Source: CADEFX01 sp050260355 (lineage in GTDB: Bacteria > Pseudomonadota > Alphaproteobacteria > Rhizobiales > Hyphomicrobiaceae). Taken from it: 50,476 bases of DNA. Made by a program: the position numbers and the translations under genes. The stretch spans positions 1 to 50,476 of the forward strand of contig JBLNBZ010000141.1 in the NCBI GenBank assembly GCA_050260355.1, given 5' to 3'. The notes under the pieces were generated by a model. The model saw nothing but the letters and a program-made list of their open reading frames with translations. It was not told where the DNA came from and did no database searches. This document shows positions 36,638 through 44,248 of the stretch, piece by piece (within the stretch, counting starts at the first letter, position 1; every line of letters begins with the position of its first letter).

Positions 36638-37060
36638 TCAGGCTGCCGGCTGGTCGCAGTTGATCATCCAGCTCGTGCCGAACTGGTCGACGACCATACC
36701 GAAGCGGGCGGCCCAGAAGGTCTGCTGGATGGGCATCCGGACCGTTCCCTTCTCCGACAGCGCGTGAAACACGCGCTCCGCTTCCTTCGGATTGTCCATG
36801 GCAAGCGTCACGGAACAGCCCTTCATAGGCTCGTAGCGGTCGGGGGGCGCGTCGGACGCCATGAGCACAAGGTTGTCGACGACCAGGCGCGCGTGCAGGA
36901 TCTTCTTGCGCCACTCAGCTGGCACGTGCTTCTCCGCCGGCGTCCCCTCGTGTGTGAGCATGGCCTCGATCTTGCCGCCGAGGACCTTCGCATAAAACTT
37001 CATGGCGGTTTCGCAGTTGCCGGGAAAATTCAGGTACGGATTGAGACTCTTGAACAGCAT
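36638..37060 (-). CDS. PhnB-like VOC-family protein
   Basis: A 140-residue protein of the PhnB / 3-demethylubiquinone-methyltransferase-like VOC group. It opens with LNPYLNFPGNCETAMKFYAKVLGG and ends AARFGMVVDQFGTSWMINCD, both family hallmarks. The fold is glyoxalase-like; no enzymatic role is established for most members, and the 'methyltransferase' label of the family is historical. GGAG precedes the start at 37060. It sits between two SRPBCC genes. Confidence 0.9.
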   Translation of the reverse strand: MLFKSLNPYLNFPGNCETAMKFYAKVLGGKIEAMLTHEGTPAEKHVPAEWRKKILHARLVVDNLVLMASDAPPDRYEPMKGCSVTLAMDNPKEAERVFHALSEKGTVRMPIQQTFWAARFGMVVDQFGTSWMINCDQPAA

Positions 37061-37148
37061 AAGGTGCTCCTTCGTTGCTACGTGCGAACGAGACTACGAT
37101 TGGATTGTTGCGCGACCGTGTTCGAGGTAACCGGCCGCCCGGCACCCG

Positions 37149-37625
37149 CTAACGTGCGCGAAGCTTCGTCATGTAGACCTCGAGCTTGTCGAACTCCTCA
37201 CACCAGCCGCCGTAGCTTGCGTCACGCTCCTCGATCGATCGGAACGGCGTCTGGCGCATGCTCATGACCGTCCCGCCACCCTTGGCGGCGAACTCCACCG
37301 TGACGATAGTTTCAGCACCCGCCCTTTTCCCTCGTTCCCATGCGAAAGAAAAAGCGAGGCGCTCGGGCTCGACGATCTCGCGAAAGATGCCGCTGAACCA
37401 ATAGTCGCGGGCTTCGGGCGACCGGATGCGCCCTCGCAGAACCCCGCCAACGCGCACATCCATCGCCAGCGATGGAGCGCTGTAGCCCTTGGGACCCAGC
37501 CAGCGCGCGAAATGCTCAGGAATAGTCCACATCTTGAAGACGCGGCTGGGCGGTGCATCGAACTCGCGCGCGATCCGCAGGTCGAAGATCGACGCCATCA
37601 TCGCCGTGCTTGTCATGGAAGCCAT
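37149..37625 (-). CDS. SRPBCC/AHSA1-type protein
   Basis: A 158-residue AHSA1-like protein: LRIAREFDAPPSRVFKMWT, RWLGPKGYSAPSLAMDVRVGG and the terminal GGWCEEFDKLEVYM. It is a paralogue of the protein at 36052-36531. Several methionines at the N-terminus (residues 1, 4, 9, 10) leave the exact start open. It lies directly after the ArsR gene, the usual partner arrangement in which ArsR controls the SRPBCC gene. Confidence 0.88.
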   Translation of the reverse strand: MASMTSTAMMASIFDLRIAREFDAPPSRVFKMWTIPEHFARWLGPKGYSAPSLAMDVRVGGVLRGRIRSPEARDYWFSGIFREIVEPERLAFSFAWERGKRAGAETIVTVEFAAKGGGTVMSMRQTPFRSIEERDASYGGWCEEFDKLEVYMTKLRAR

Positions 37626-37719
37626 TCAGCCGCCCTTTCACCTCTGCTGAGGAGCCCTTTGCCTGTGGCGATAAGGAACGATCTCCCGATTCAGCGCGAA
37701 GGTTGGCGTCGGAGCGGAT

Positions 37720-38094
37720 CTATTTCTTGCGTCCACGCTTCTCCTCCTTCTTTTCGCTCGCTTGCTTTTCGCTGGCTTGCAGCTCCTGCAGATAGTGATC
37801 GAGACGATCGAAGCTCTCCTCCCAGAAGCGACGGTAGCCTTCGAGCCAATCGTCCACGTCCTTGAGCGGCGTCGGCTCGATACGACAAGGGCGCCACTGC
37901 GCCTCGCGCCCGCGCGCAATCAAGCCCGCGCGCTCCAGCACCTTGAGATGCTTGGAGACGGCCGGCAGGCTCATGTCGAAGGGCTTCGCCAGCTCGCTGA
38001 CCGAGGTCTCGCCCAGCGCGAGACGCGCGAGAATGGCGCGGCGCGTCGGGTCCGCGAGGGCAGCGAATGTGGCGCTGAGAGGGTCGGCTGGCAT
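37720..38094 (-). CDS. ArsR-family transcriptional regulator
   Basis: A 124-residue winged-helix regulator. FAALADPTRRAILARLALGE and the recognition helix region MSLPAVSKHLKVLERAGLI are diagnostic. It lacks the ELCVCDL metal-binding cysteines, placing it in the metal-independent branch that accompanies SRPBCC genes. The C-terminus is a Lys/Glu-rich tail (about residues 105-124). It is the first gene of the leftward group, and palindromic sites precede its start, suggesting autorepression. Confidence 0.92.
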   Translation of the reverse strand: MPADPLSATFAALADPTRRAILARLALGETSVSELAKPFDMSLPAVSKHLKVLERAGLIARGREAQWRPCRIEPTPLKDVDDWLEGYRRFWEESFDRLDHYLQELQASEKQASEKKEEKRGRKK

Positions 38095-38100
38095 CTGATA

Positions 38101-38131
38101 TTAACCGGAAAGTTAAGTAACTCCGCGGTTA
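38101..38131. promoter_or_regulatory. Tandem palindromic operator candidate before arsR
   Basis: TTAAC-N6-GTTAA at 38101-38116 and TAAC-N6-GTTA at 38118-38131 share the same half-sites and spacing, with centres 16 bases apart. They lie 7 to 37 bases before the arsR ATG, where a bound ArsR dimer would block transcription. Confidence 0.6.
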
Positions 38132-38217
38132 AGTAGCTGGTGCGCAGCGAGGTGTCAAGCTGCTCATCCCGCGACAAAGATTTGCGTGCGATCTGGAAAG
38201 ATGACCGGCCGAGCAGG

Positions 38218-39144
38218 CTACGCCGAGCACCGCGCGGGGCCGACGCTTCGTCCCGGCAGATAGGGCTGGACGAGCTCGTCACTTGCCGCCCACAGCCTGT
38301 TGCGCCGGTCCTGGCGCAGGGCACGCGCCGGCACAGGGCGGTACTTGAGATTGGGGCCGTAGAAATAACCGCTCGTTCCCGTCGCTTCGCGGTCCTGCGC
38401 GAGAAACACGGGCGTCTCGGCGGCTGCTTCAGGAGCAATCGCCATCACGCGCTGCAGTGCCGATGCGACCGCCCGCACCACCCGGGGCAATCCGCGGGCG
38501 TTACGGAAGACAGCGGTATCGACGAGGCCCGGGAATACGCATGTGACCTCGACCCTGGTGCCACGCAGCCGCTCGGCGAGCTCGGTCGCCAGAAGATCGT
38601 TGGCGAACTGCGTACGGCCCGCCACCTGCAGCCCCCGTTTGCCCCGGCGGTGCTGGAGATCGTCGAAGTCCAAGGTGTCGCGATACATGCCGGCATTGGA
38701 GACGAACACCAATCGGCCGGAACGCGCCTCGATCAGCGATGGCAGCAGCAGACGCGCGAGCAGATAGCGCGACAAATAGTTGAGCACGAAGTTGCGCTCG
38801 AGCCCTTCCTCCGTCCATTCCGGCACGGTTGACAAAACACCGGCACAGAAGACGACCGCGTCCAGTCGACTTGTGAGGCGCGCAACCTGCTGCGCCAAAT
38901 TGGCGGTCTCCCTCAACGAGGACAGGTCGGCCTGCAGGAACGCATGCTCCACCCCGGGCCTGACCTCGCGCAGAGCAGCCAGAACCTCGGCACCACGCTC
39001 CCGATTGCGGCCGACGAACAGCACCCGGTCCCCGCCGCGTGCCAATTGCATCGCCACCGCCCTGCCGATACCGTCCGTTCCCCCGGTGACCAGCGCCACC
39101 CGCCCTCCGACTGCCCCTTGCAACTTCGCGGCGCGCAAATTCAC
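38218..39144 (-). CDS. SDR-fold protein of the retinol-dehydrogenase-like group, YxxxK motif missing
   Basis: A 308-residue SDR. The cofactor motif TGGTDGIG lies at residues 20-27, and GRNRER suggests NADP. The central serine is S149 in VFVSNAG. Where retinol-dehydrogenase-type SDRs have YxxSKLAN, this protein reads A175-G-R-T-Q-F-A-N, so both the catalytic Tyr and Lys are replaced. It may bind cofactor without classical catalysis. The GTG start at 39144 has GGAGGAGA 5 bases upstream; the frame is open to 39222. It is divergent from marC, with a perfect palindrome between. Confidence 0.82.
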   Translation of the reverse strand: MNLRAAKLQGAVGGRVALVTGGTDGIGRAVAMQLARGGDRVLFVGRNRERGAEVLAALREVRPGVEHAFLQADLSSLRETANLAQQVARLTSRLDAVVFCAGVLSTVPEWTEEGLERNFVLNYLSRYLLARLLLPSLIEARSGRLVFVSNAGMYRDTLDFDDLQHRRGKRGLQVAGRTQFANDLLATELAERLRGTRVEVTCVFPGLVDTAVFRNARGLPRVVRAVASALQRVMAIAPEAAAETPVFLAQDREATGTSGYFYGPNLKYRPVPARALRQDRRNRLWAASDELVQPYLPGRSVGPARCSA

Positions 39145-39300
39145 CGGTCTCCTCCATAAGCATGCTCTGGGATAGAACTGTGAATGGTTGGGCTGCTCGT
39201 TCCGCTCGCGCCGCCAGCACACGGGTCCGCTCCGCCTGCGAACGCGGACGGGTACATCGTTGATGTTGTTTTCTATTGGACAGGAGCAGGATGACCGGGG

Positions 39301-39318
39301 CTGTTACCTAGGTAACAG
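39301..39318. promoter_or_regulatory. Perfect 18-bp palindrome between the SDR-like gene and marC
   Basis: CTGTTACCTAGGTAACAG is its own reverse complement, with no spacer. It lies about 155 bases upstream of the leftward SDR-like gene and 83 bases upstream of rightward marC. The form fits the operator of a dimeric regulator, but no regulator gene is adjacent. Confidence 0.6.
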
Positions 39319-39400
39319 GGTGATTCCCGGATCGGGGCGTCCGCCGGCCGGCCGAAGCACGAGCGTAGCTTTTGCAAGGCAGGTTTGACACGAGGGGTGC

Positions 39401-40072
39401 ATGTTGTTGCTGACCAGCGCTATTTCCACCTTCCTGCTGGCGTTTCCAGCACTTTTCTCAATCGTCAATCCACTCGGCGGCGCCCTGATCTACAGCCAGG
39501 TCACAGCGAACCGCGGCCGAAAGGAGCGGGTGGCCCTGGCCTGGAAGGTCGCGCTCAGCTCGGCGTGCGTCATGCTCGGCGCGTTATGGTTCGGCGCACC
39601 GCTGCTGAGCTTTTTCGGAATCAGTCTCAGCGCGCTGCGAATTGCGGGCGGGCTGGTGGTGGCAGTGAACGCCTGGGAGCTGCTCGCCCAGCCCGAGCAG
39701 CAGGAAGGCCGCAAGCAGCAGCAGGCAGCACCCGCAGGTGCTGCCGCCGACGTTGCCTTCTTCCCGCTCACCATCCCATTCACCACCGGTCCCGGGACGA
39801 TCTCAGTCATCATCGCGCTGAGTGCGAGCGGGCCCGCAAGCGGCAACGAGCTGCTGGGTTTCATGGTTGGCGCTTCGGCTGCCGCGCTGGCGATGGCGCT
39901 CTGCATTGGGCTTTGCTACGCGTCGGCAGATCGCGTGACGGACCTTCTTGGACAAGCCGGCTCACGCGTCGTCACGAGGCTCGCCGCGTTCCTGCTCTTG
40001 TGCATCGGGGTGCAGATACTTTTGACCGGCGTGACCGACGCCGTAACGCAGATCATGGCAGAGCGGGGATGA
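39401..40072 (+). CDS. MarC-family integral membrane protein
   Basis: A 223-residue protein with about six hydrophobic segments. FSIVNPLGGALIYSQVT near residue 20 and FFPLTIPFTTGPGTISVIIALS near 130 are the MarC/UPF0056 signatures. Despite the name, MarC is not established as a drug-resistance protein, and the function is unknown. The start at 39401 follows GAGGGG. It is a single gene in this orientation. Confidence 0.92.
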   Translation: MLLLTSAISTFLLAFPALFSIVNPLGGALIYSQVTANRGRKERVALAWKVALSSACVMLGALWFGAPLLSFFGISLSALRIAGGLVVAVNAWELLAQPEQQEGRKQQQAAPAGAAADVAFFPLTIPFTTGPGTISVIIALSASGPASGNELLGFMVGASAAALAMALCIGLCYASADRVTDLLGQAGSRVVTRLAAFLLLCIGVQILLTGVTDAVTQIMAERG

Positions 40073-40161
40073 GACATGGAGTTGGGGCCCGGCGCATGGC
40101 GCCGAGCCCCTGCAGTCGCCATAATGGGATGCGACCGTTAGGCGAGAGCTGACAGCGTGCA

Positions 40162-40383
40162 TCAAGGTGCGAGCCTGCCAAGCTGCTCGAAGTCGGTGTA
40201 GGGCGCCGTCTCGCCAATCTCCGTGAACACTGATCGAGGTGCCACGGCCTCCGTCTCAATGAGCGGTGCCTCCATGCGCGGAGCTGTGTCTCCGAGCTCA
40301 TCCCAAACCGACTTGGCGTTCGACGGATTGCCGAAGCCTGCGACGATCGCGGCGGCGAGTGCGAATGCAGCGATATACTTCAT
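40162..40383 (-). CDS. Small exported protein of unknown function
   Basis: A 73-residue protein. Residues 1-23 (MKYIAAFALAAAIVAGFG plus following) form a signal peptide with cleavage near NAKS. The mature part, about 50 residues, is acidic and has two similar segments: VWDELGDTAPRMEAP and VFTEIGETAPYTDFEQLG. GGAGGTAAGG precedes the ATG. I recognise no family; it is probably a small periplasmic protein of the kind seen in Bradyrhizobium relatives. No partner is indicated. Confidence 0.65.
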   Translation of the reverse strand: MKYIAAFALAAAIVAGFGNPSNAKSVWDELGDTAPRMEAPLIETEAVAPRSVFTEIGETAPYTDFEQLGRLAP

Positions 40384-40757
40384 GGCCTTACCTCCGGTTG
40401 ATGGGCGATCGTGGGGCGCGTGTGCTGTTCTGATCGCCGGGCTGTCGAGTTCGTTTCGACAAGACCCATCGTGCAGGGGAGGCGTGAAATGGCCGTCAGC
40501 GATCCGCAAATCGCGCGTCGCCGCCCGATCACATAGAAAAGCCATTCAAATCAGCGCCATGATTGATCGCGTGCCGCGCAGTGGGGCATCAACAGCAAAG
40601 CGCAGCGACCTGCCGCACGCGAGACTGACGCTCACTTGACGCTTTCAAATGGCTCGAGCGGCAATTGAAAAGGCCGTCCGTAGGCGGACGGCCCTCATTC
40701 TCAGAAAGGACGAATTTTGCGGAATTGAAGATGCGGCGTGGGCAAACGCCGCACGCG
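40384..40757. other. Intergenic region between the small exported protein and the ABC operon end
   Basis: A 374-base region with no convincing gene. It contains a hairpin or operator-like repeat TGTCGA-N7-TCGACA at 40443-40461, upstream of the small gene, and the ABC-operon terminator at 40667-40693. Confidence 0.55.
40667..40693 (-). terminator. Rho-independent terminator of the ABC transporter operon
   Basis: On the minus strand a perfect 9-bp stem (GGCCGTCCG/CGGACGGCC, loop CCTA) is followed by TTTTC. It lies about 65 bases after the stop of the substrate-binding protein gene. Confidence 0.85.
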
Positions 40758-41825
40758 CTACTTCGCCTTGTAGGCCTTGGCTTCGGCGATGATCTTCGCC
40801 TGATCGAAGTCGTTGATCTCGTCGAGCAGATCGTTGAACAGGAACTCGCTCGCGTTCGCCTTCTCCTTGATGACGCCCTGCTTCAACAGCCAGTCGAGAT
40901 AGCCCTGGTGATTGGCGAGAACGTTGTCGCCCCAGCGCTTGGCGCCAACCGGCTCGAGCTTCCAGTTCTCGGCGCGAGCTTCCAGTGTCTTGATGTCGTC
41001 CCTGAGCGCCGTCGCTTCGTCTTTTCCGGTCGGTTTCGTCTGCGGGTAGACTTCCCACAGGGCGCGGATGCCCGCTTCGGGATTGTTGATCGCGAACAGC
41101 GTACCCATGGCGTAGCCCTTGGCTAGCGCCACCGCTTCCTTGCGCTTCTCCTTCAGCGTTTCGGCCAGTGCGATGAACCCGTTCGACGGAAACTTGCGGA
41201 TGCTCGCATCCTCGAACCGGCGCAGCTTCATGCCGGCGTTCTCGACCATTGCGTACTGCGTATCGAACTGCGAGAGCGCGTCGATCTGATTGGTGCGCAG
41301 AAGCGCAGCGGTTTGCGCGCCCTCTCCCGCTACGAGAATCTGGATGTCCTTGTCGGGGTTCATGCCGGCTTCCGCCGCAAGAGCACGCGCAACGATGACA
41401 CCGGCGGACGCCATCGATGTCACGCCGATCTTCTTCCCCCTCAGATCAGCAGCCGTCTTGATGGGGCTCTCGGCGGGAACGGCGATGCCGTACACGTTGC
41501 CCTGGTAGGCTGTGTAGTAATAGCGGATATCGACGCCCTGCCGGCGGATGATGATGATCGGCTCCTCGGATGGCAGGCCGAACGGCATGTCCTTGGTAGC
41601 GACGCTCTTGACGCAGTCTGTCGAGCCAGGCAGCGGCACCACTTCGACCTTGATGCCCATCTTCTCGAACCAGCCGAGCTTGGTGGCGAGAGCGAAAGGT
41701 GCCACCGCTGAGCTGAGGGTCTTGGCGCACCACGCCATGCGGACGGTCTGTGTCTGGGCTTGAGCCACACCTAAGCCAGCATTGAGCGCGAACAGCGCAG
41801 CAGCAACGGTCAATACTCTTCTCAT
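40758..41825 (-). CDS. ABC transporter substrate-binding protein (NitT/TauT, NMT1/THI5-like)
   Basis: A 355-residue periplasmic binding protein with an N-terminal signal peptide (LTVAAALFALNAGLGVAQA). The mature part includes TKLGWFEKMGIKVEVVPLPGS and DLRGKKIGVTSMASAG, hallmarks of the nitrate/sulfonate/THI5-like family. The ligand cannot be deduced; the family covers taurine, alkanesulfonates, pyrimidine precursors and riboflavin. It is the third gene of the importer operon. Its ATG overlaps the permease stop (TAATG), and GAGGAGG precedes it. Confidence 0.9.
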   Translation of the reverse strand: MRRVLTVAAALFALNAGLGVAQAQTQTVRMAWCAKTLSSAVAPFALATKLGWFEKMGIKVEVVPLPGSTDCVKSVATKDMPFGLPSEEPIIIIRRQGVDIRYYYTAYQGNVYGIAVPAESPIKTAADLRGKKIGVTSMASAGVIVARALAAEAGMNPDKDIQILVAGEGAQTAALLRTNQIDALSQFDTQYAMVENAGMKLRRFEDASIRKFPSNGFIALAETLKEKRKEAVALAKGYAMGTLFAINNPEAGIRALWEVYPQTKPTGKDEATALRDDIKTLEARAENWKLEPVGAKRWGDNVLANHQGYLDWLLKQGVIKEKANASEFLFNDLLDEINDFDQAKIIAEAKAYKAK

Positions 41826-42631
41826 TAGAGCGCACCTCCTCGACTTGTGTTTTGCGTGCCGGGCTGATCGGCATCCCGAGACGAATCCCAGAACAGGATG
41901 CGGCGGCGGGCAAATGCGACCGCGCCATTGAGAATGAGGCCGAGGACCGACAGGATCAGAAGGACCGAGAACTGGCCGGCCACATCCATGGTGAAGTTCA
42001 TGCTCTGGATCAGCATCCCGAGCCCCTTCTCGGCGCCGACGAACTCGGCAACGATGGCCCCGATGAGGGCGAAGATCATCGCGATCTCGAGGCCGGCGAA
42101 GATGTAGGGCATCGCATTCGGAAGCTGCAGCATCCAGAAGATCTGCCAGCGCGAGGCGGCCAGCGAGCGCATCAGGTTGACGCGATCCTCCTCCGCGGAG
42201 CGCAAGCCGACGATGGTGTTGACCATCAGCGGGAAGAAGGCGACGAGCGCGGCGTTGACGACCTTGGATGTGAGCCCGAGGCCGAACCAGACGATGATGA
42301 GGGGCGCGAGCGCGACCTTCGGCATGGCCTGGAACATGACGATGAAGGGATAAAGGAAGTATTCGAACTTGCGGCTCAACGCGACCGCGGTTCCGAGCAG
42401 GAAAGCCAGCGCCGTGCCGACCACGAAGCCGTAGAGCGTCTCAGTAAGAGTCGTGCCGATGTGGTTGATGTAAAGCTGGCTCGCCATGCCGTTGTAGAGC
42501 GCCAAAAAGACGTTCGACGGCGCCGGCAGGATGAATTGGGGGATCTTGAACCAGTCGACCGAGTACTCCCAAACCACGAGCACAGCGCCGATCAGCAGCA
42601 GCCGCAGCAGGAAATTCTTCGCGCCTGTCAT
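41825..42631 (-). CDS. ABC transporter permease (NitT/TauT, SsuC-like)
   Basis: A 268-residue integral membrane permease of the BPD_transp_1 family, with about six hydrophobic segments. The EAA loop that docks to the ATPase appears at about residues 165-185 (RSLAASRWQIFWMLQLPNA). Start at 42631 overlaps the ATPase gene stop (TGATG), so the two are coupled; the stop overlaps the next start. An open frame extends upstream to 43132 within the ATPase gene in another frame and is not coding. Confidence 0.93.
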   Translation of the reverse strand: MTGAKNFLLRLLLIGAVLVVWEYSVDWFKIPQFILPAPSNVFLALYNGMASQLYINHIGTTLTETLYGFVVGTALAFLLGTAVALSRKFEYFLYPFIVMFQAMPKVALAPLIIVWFGLGLTSKVVNAALVAFFPLMVNTIVGLRSAEEDRVNLMRSLAASRWQIFWMLQLPNAMPYIFAGLEIAMIFALIGAIVAEFVGAEKGLGMLIQSMNFTMDVAGQFSVLLILSVLGLILNGAVAFARRRILFWDSSRDADQPGTQNTSRGGAL

Positions 42632-43464
42632 CAGTCGAGTCCTCCACCAGCGTTGAGCGCGTCGCGGATGCGCTTGACGTAGGCGCCGAACTTCTCCGTG
42701 TTCATGATCTCCAGCGGGCGCGGGCGCGGCAGGTCGACAGCAAATTCGTCGCGGATCTGACCCGGACGCGCCGTCATCACGATGACGCGGTCGGCAAGGA
42801 AGACCGCCTCGGCGGTGGAATGGGTAATGAACAGCACCGTCTTGCGGCGCTCCATCCAGATGCGCTGCAGCTCGACGTTCATTGTCTCCCGGGTCATGGC
42901 GTCGAGGGCGCCGAACGGCTCGTCCATCAGCAGGATGGCGGGATCGTGGATCAAGGCGCGGATGATGCCGACGCGCTGCTGCATGCCACCTGACAGCTCC
43001 CGCGGATAGCGATGCTCGAAGCCTTGCAGACCGACCAGGTTGACCAGCTCGAGCGCGCGGCGGCGCATCTCGGTCTTGTCGAGACCCTGCACATCCGATG
43101 GCAGCATGACGTTGCCGAGCACATTCCGCCACGGGAAGAGGACGGGGGTCTGGAACACGACGCCGATATCGCGGCGGGCGCCCTTGATCGGGGTGCCCTT
43201 GAGAAAGGCGTCGCCCTTGGTGGGCGGCAGCAGGCCCGCCAGGATCTTCAGCAGCGTGGACTTGCCACAGCCTGAAGGGCCGACGATCGAGACGAATTCA
43301 GCGTCGGCGATCGAAAAATCGATGCTCTTAAGGGCAAGGACTGCGTCGCTGCCGCGCCCGTAGGCCAGAGAGAGCCCACGCACCGCAATGACGTCACCCG
43401 ACGACCTGCCGGAGCTCACCCGCACGGCCGTATCCACACTCCCGTCCAAGCCTTCCTCCACCAC
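42631..43464 (-). CDS. ABC transporter ATP-binding protein (NitT/TauT, SsuB-like)
   Basis: A 277-residue ATPase: Walker A GPSGCGKST near residue 60, Q-loop VVFQTPVLFPW, signature LSGGMQQR and Walker B ILLMDEPFGALD, with the switch histidine in ITHSTAEA. It powers the importer with the downstream permease and binding protein. The frame begins with GTG at 43464; the first 25 residues are not conserved, so the true start may be slightly downstream. It is the first gene of the operon, with operator-like palindromes about 80-100 bases upstream. Confidence 0.93.
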   Translation of the reverse strand: MVEEGLDGSVDTAVRVSSGRSSGDVIAVRGLSLAYGRGSDAVLALKSIDFSIADAEFVSIVGPSGCGKSTLLKILAGLLPPTKGDAFLKGTPIKGARRDIGVVFQTPVLFPWRNVLGNVMLPSDVQGLDKTEMRRRALELVNLVGLQGFEHRYPRELSGGMQQRVGIIRALIHDPAILLMDEPFGALDAMTRETMNVELQRIWMERRKTVLFITHSTAEAVFLADRVIVMTARPGQIRDEFAVDLPRPRPLEIMNTEKFGAYVKRIRDALNAGGGLD

Positions 43465-43540
43465 TTCGACTATTGTTGCTTCTTGGGCCCGGCCGCCGGC
43501 CGGTGCCGATTGGCGCGGGAGTTTGGCGGCTATCGCGACG

Positions 43541-43565
43541 CATGTCCAGACATGTCATACATGAC
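43541..43565. promoter_or_regulatory. Tandem palindromes upstream of the ABC importer operon
   Basis: CATGTC-CA-GACATG at 43541-43554 and GTCAT-AC-ATGAC at 43554-43565 are perfect inverted repeats that share one base. The half-sites resemble those of FadR-type GntR regulators. They lie 77 to 101 bases before the first gene of the leftward operon and are also upstream of the rightward GNAT gene. Confidence 0.5.
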
Positions 43566-43732
43566 CAAAAATCAATCAGCCGCGAGCATCGCGATGCCGG
43601 CGGTATCGTGAGAAATCCGGGTCGAGCCAGCCGCACTGGAGCCACTGGTGCCCTTTGCGGGCCCTCGCCACATCTGTAGATGATGGCCGATCGAGCGATG
43701 AAAATGACCGGCTGGGGATGATGGGGCGAGCG

Positions 43733-44185
43733 ATGGAGGAGTTGCGTCGGGCTATGGCAACGGACGCCCCCGCGATCCGCGACCTAACGAGGTCGGCTTA
43801 CGCCAAATGGGTGCCCGTCATTGGTCGCGAGCCCCTGCCCATGACGGTGGATTACGTGGAGGCCGTCCGCAAGCACCGCTTTGACCTTCTGTACGTGGAC
43901 GGGACGCTGGCGGCCCTCATCGAGACGGTCGCAGAATCCGACCATCTGCTGATCGAGAATGTGGCCGTATCACCGCCTTTTCAAGGGCGCGGCCTCGGCC
44001 GGAAGATGTTGGCGCACGCCGAAACGTTGGCAGCATCATCGGGGCTCAGTGAAATCCGACTTTATACAAACAAGCGCTTTGCGGAGAACGTCCGACTCTA
44101 CAGCAGGCTCGGCTACCGAGTGGACAAGGAGGAAGAGTTCATGGGCGGTCTTGTGGTTCACATGAGCAAGCGGATCGAGCCGTAG
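43733..44185 (+). CDS. GNAT-family N-acetyltransferase
   Basis: A 150-residue GNAT protein. The N-terminal RAMATDAPAIRDLTRSAYAKW and the acetyl-CoA loop FQGRGLGRKML after IENVAVSPP are typical; SEIRLYTNKRFAENVRLYSRLGY completes the fold. Such enzymes acetylate an amine on a small molecule or protein; no substrate is indicated. I chose ATG 43733 because GGGG lies 6 bases upstream; starts at 43718, 43721 or 43754 are possible. Confidence 0.85.
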   Translation: MEELRRAMATDAPAIRDLTRSAYAKWVPVIGREPLPMTVDYVEAVRKHRFDLLYVDGTLAALIETVAESDHLLIENVAVSPPFQGRGLGRKMLAHAETLAASSGLSEIRLYTNKRFAENVRLYSRLGYRVDKEEEFMGGLVVHMSKRIEP

Positions 44186-44248
44186 GAGTGTGGCGAGGAT
44201 TGCCTTCCGCCCGGCGCGGACACCTCGTCTTCAAGAGGCGGCGGGCGC

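Noticed and set aside
36638..37060. Ubiquinone-biosynthesis methyltransferase function for the PhnB-like protein
   Set aside because: The family name is historical; the protein has a VOC fold and no SAM-binding motif.
42631..43132. An upstream extension of the ABC permease frame to 43132
   Set aside because: It runs in a second frame of the ATPase gene and is arginine-rich; the permease start at 42631 overlaps the ATPase stop.
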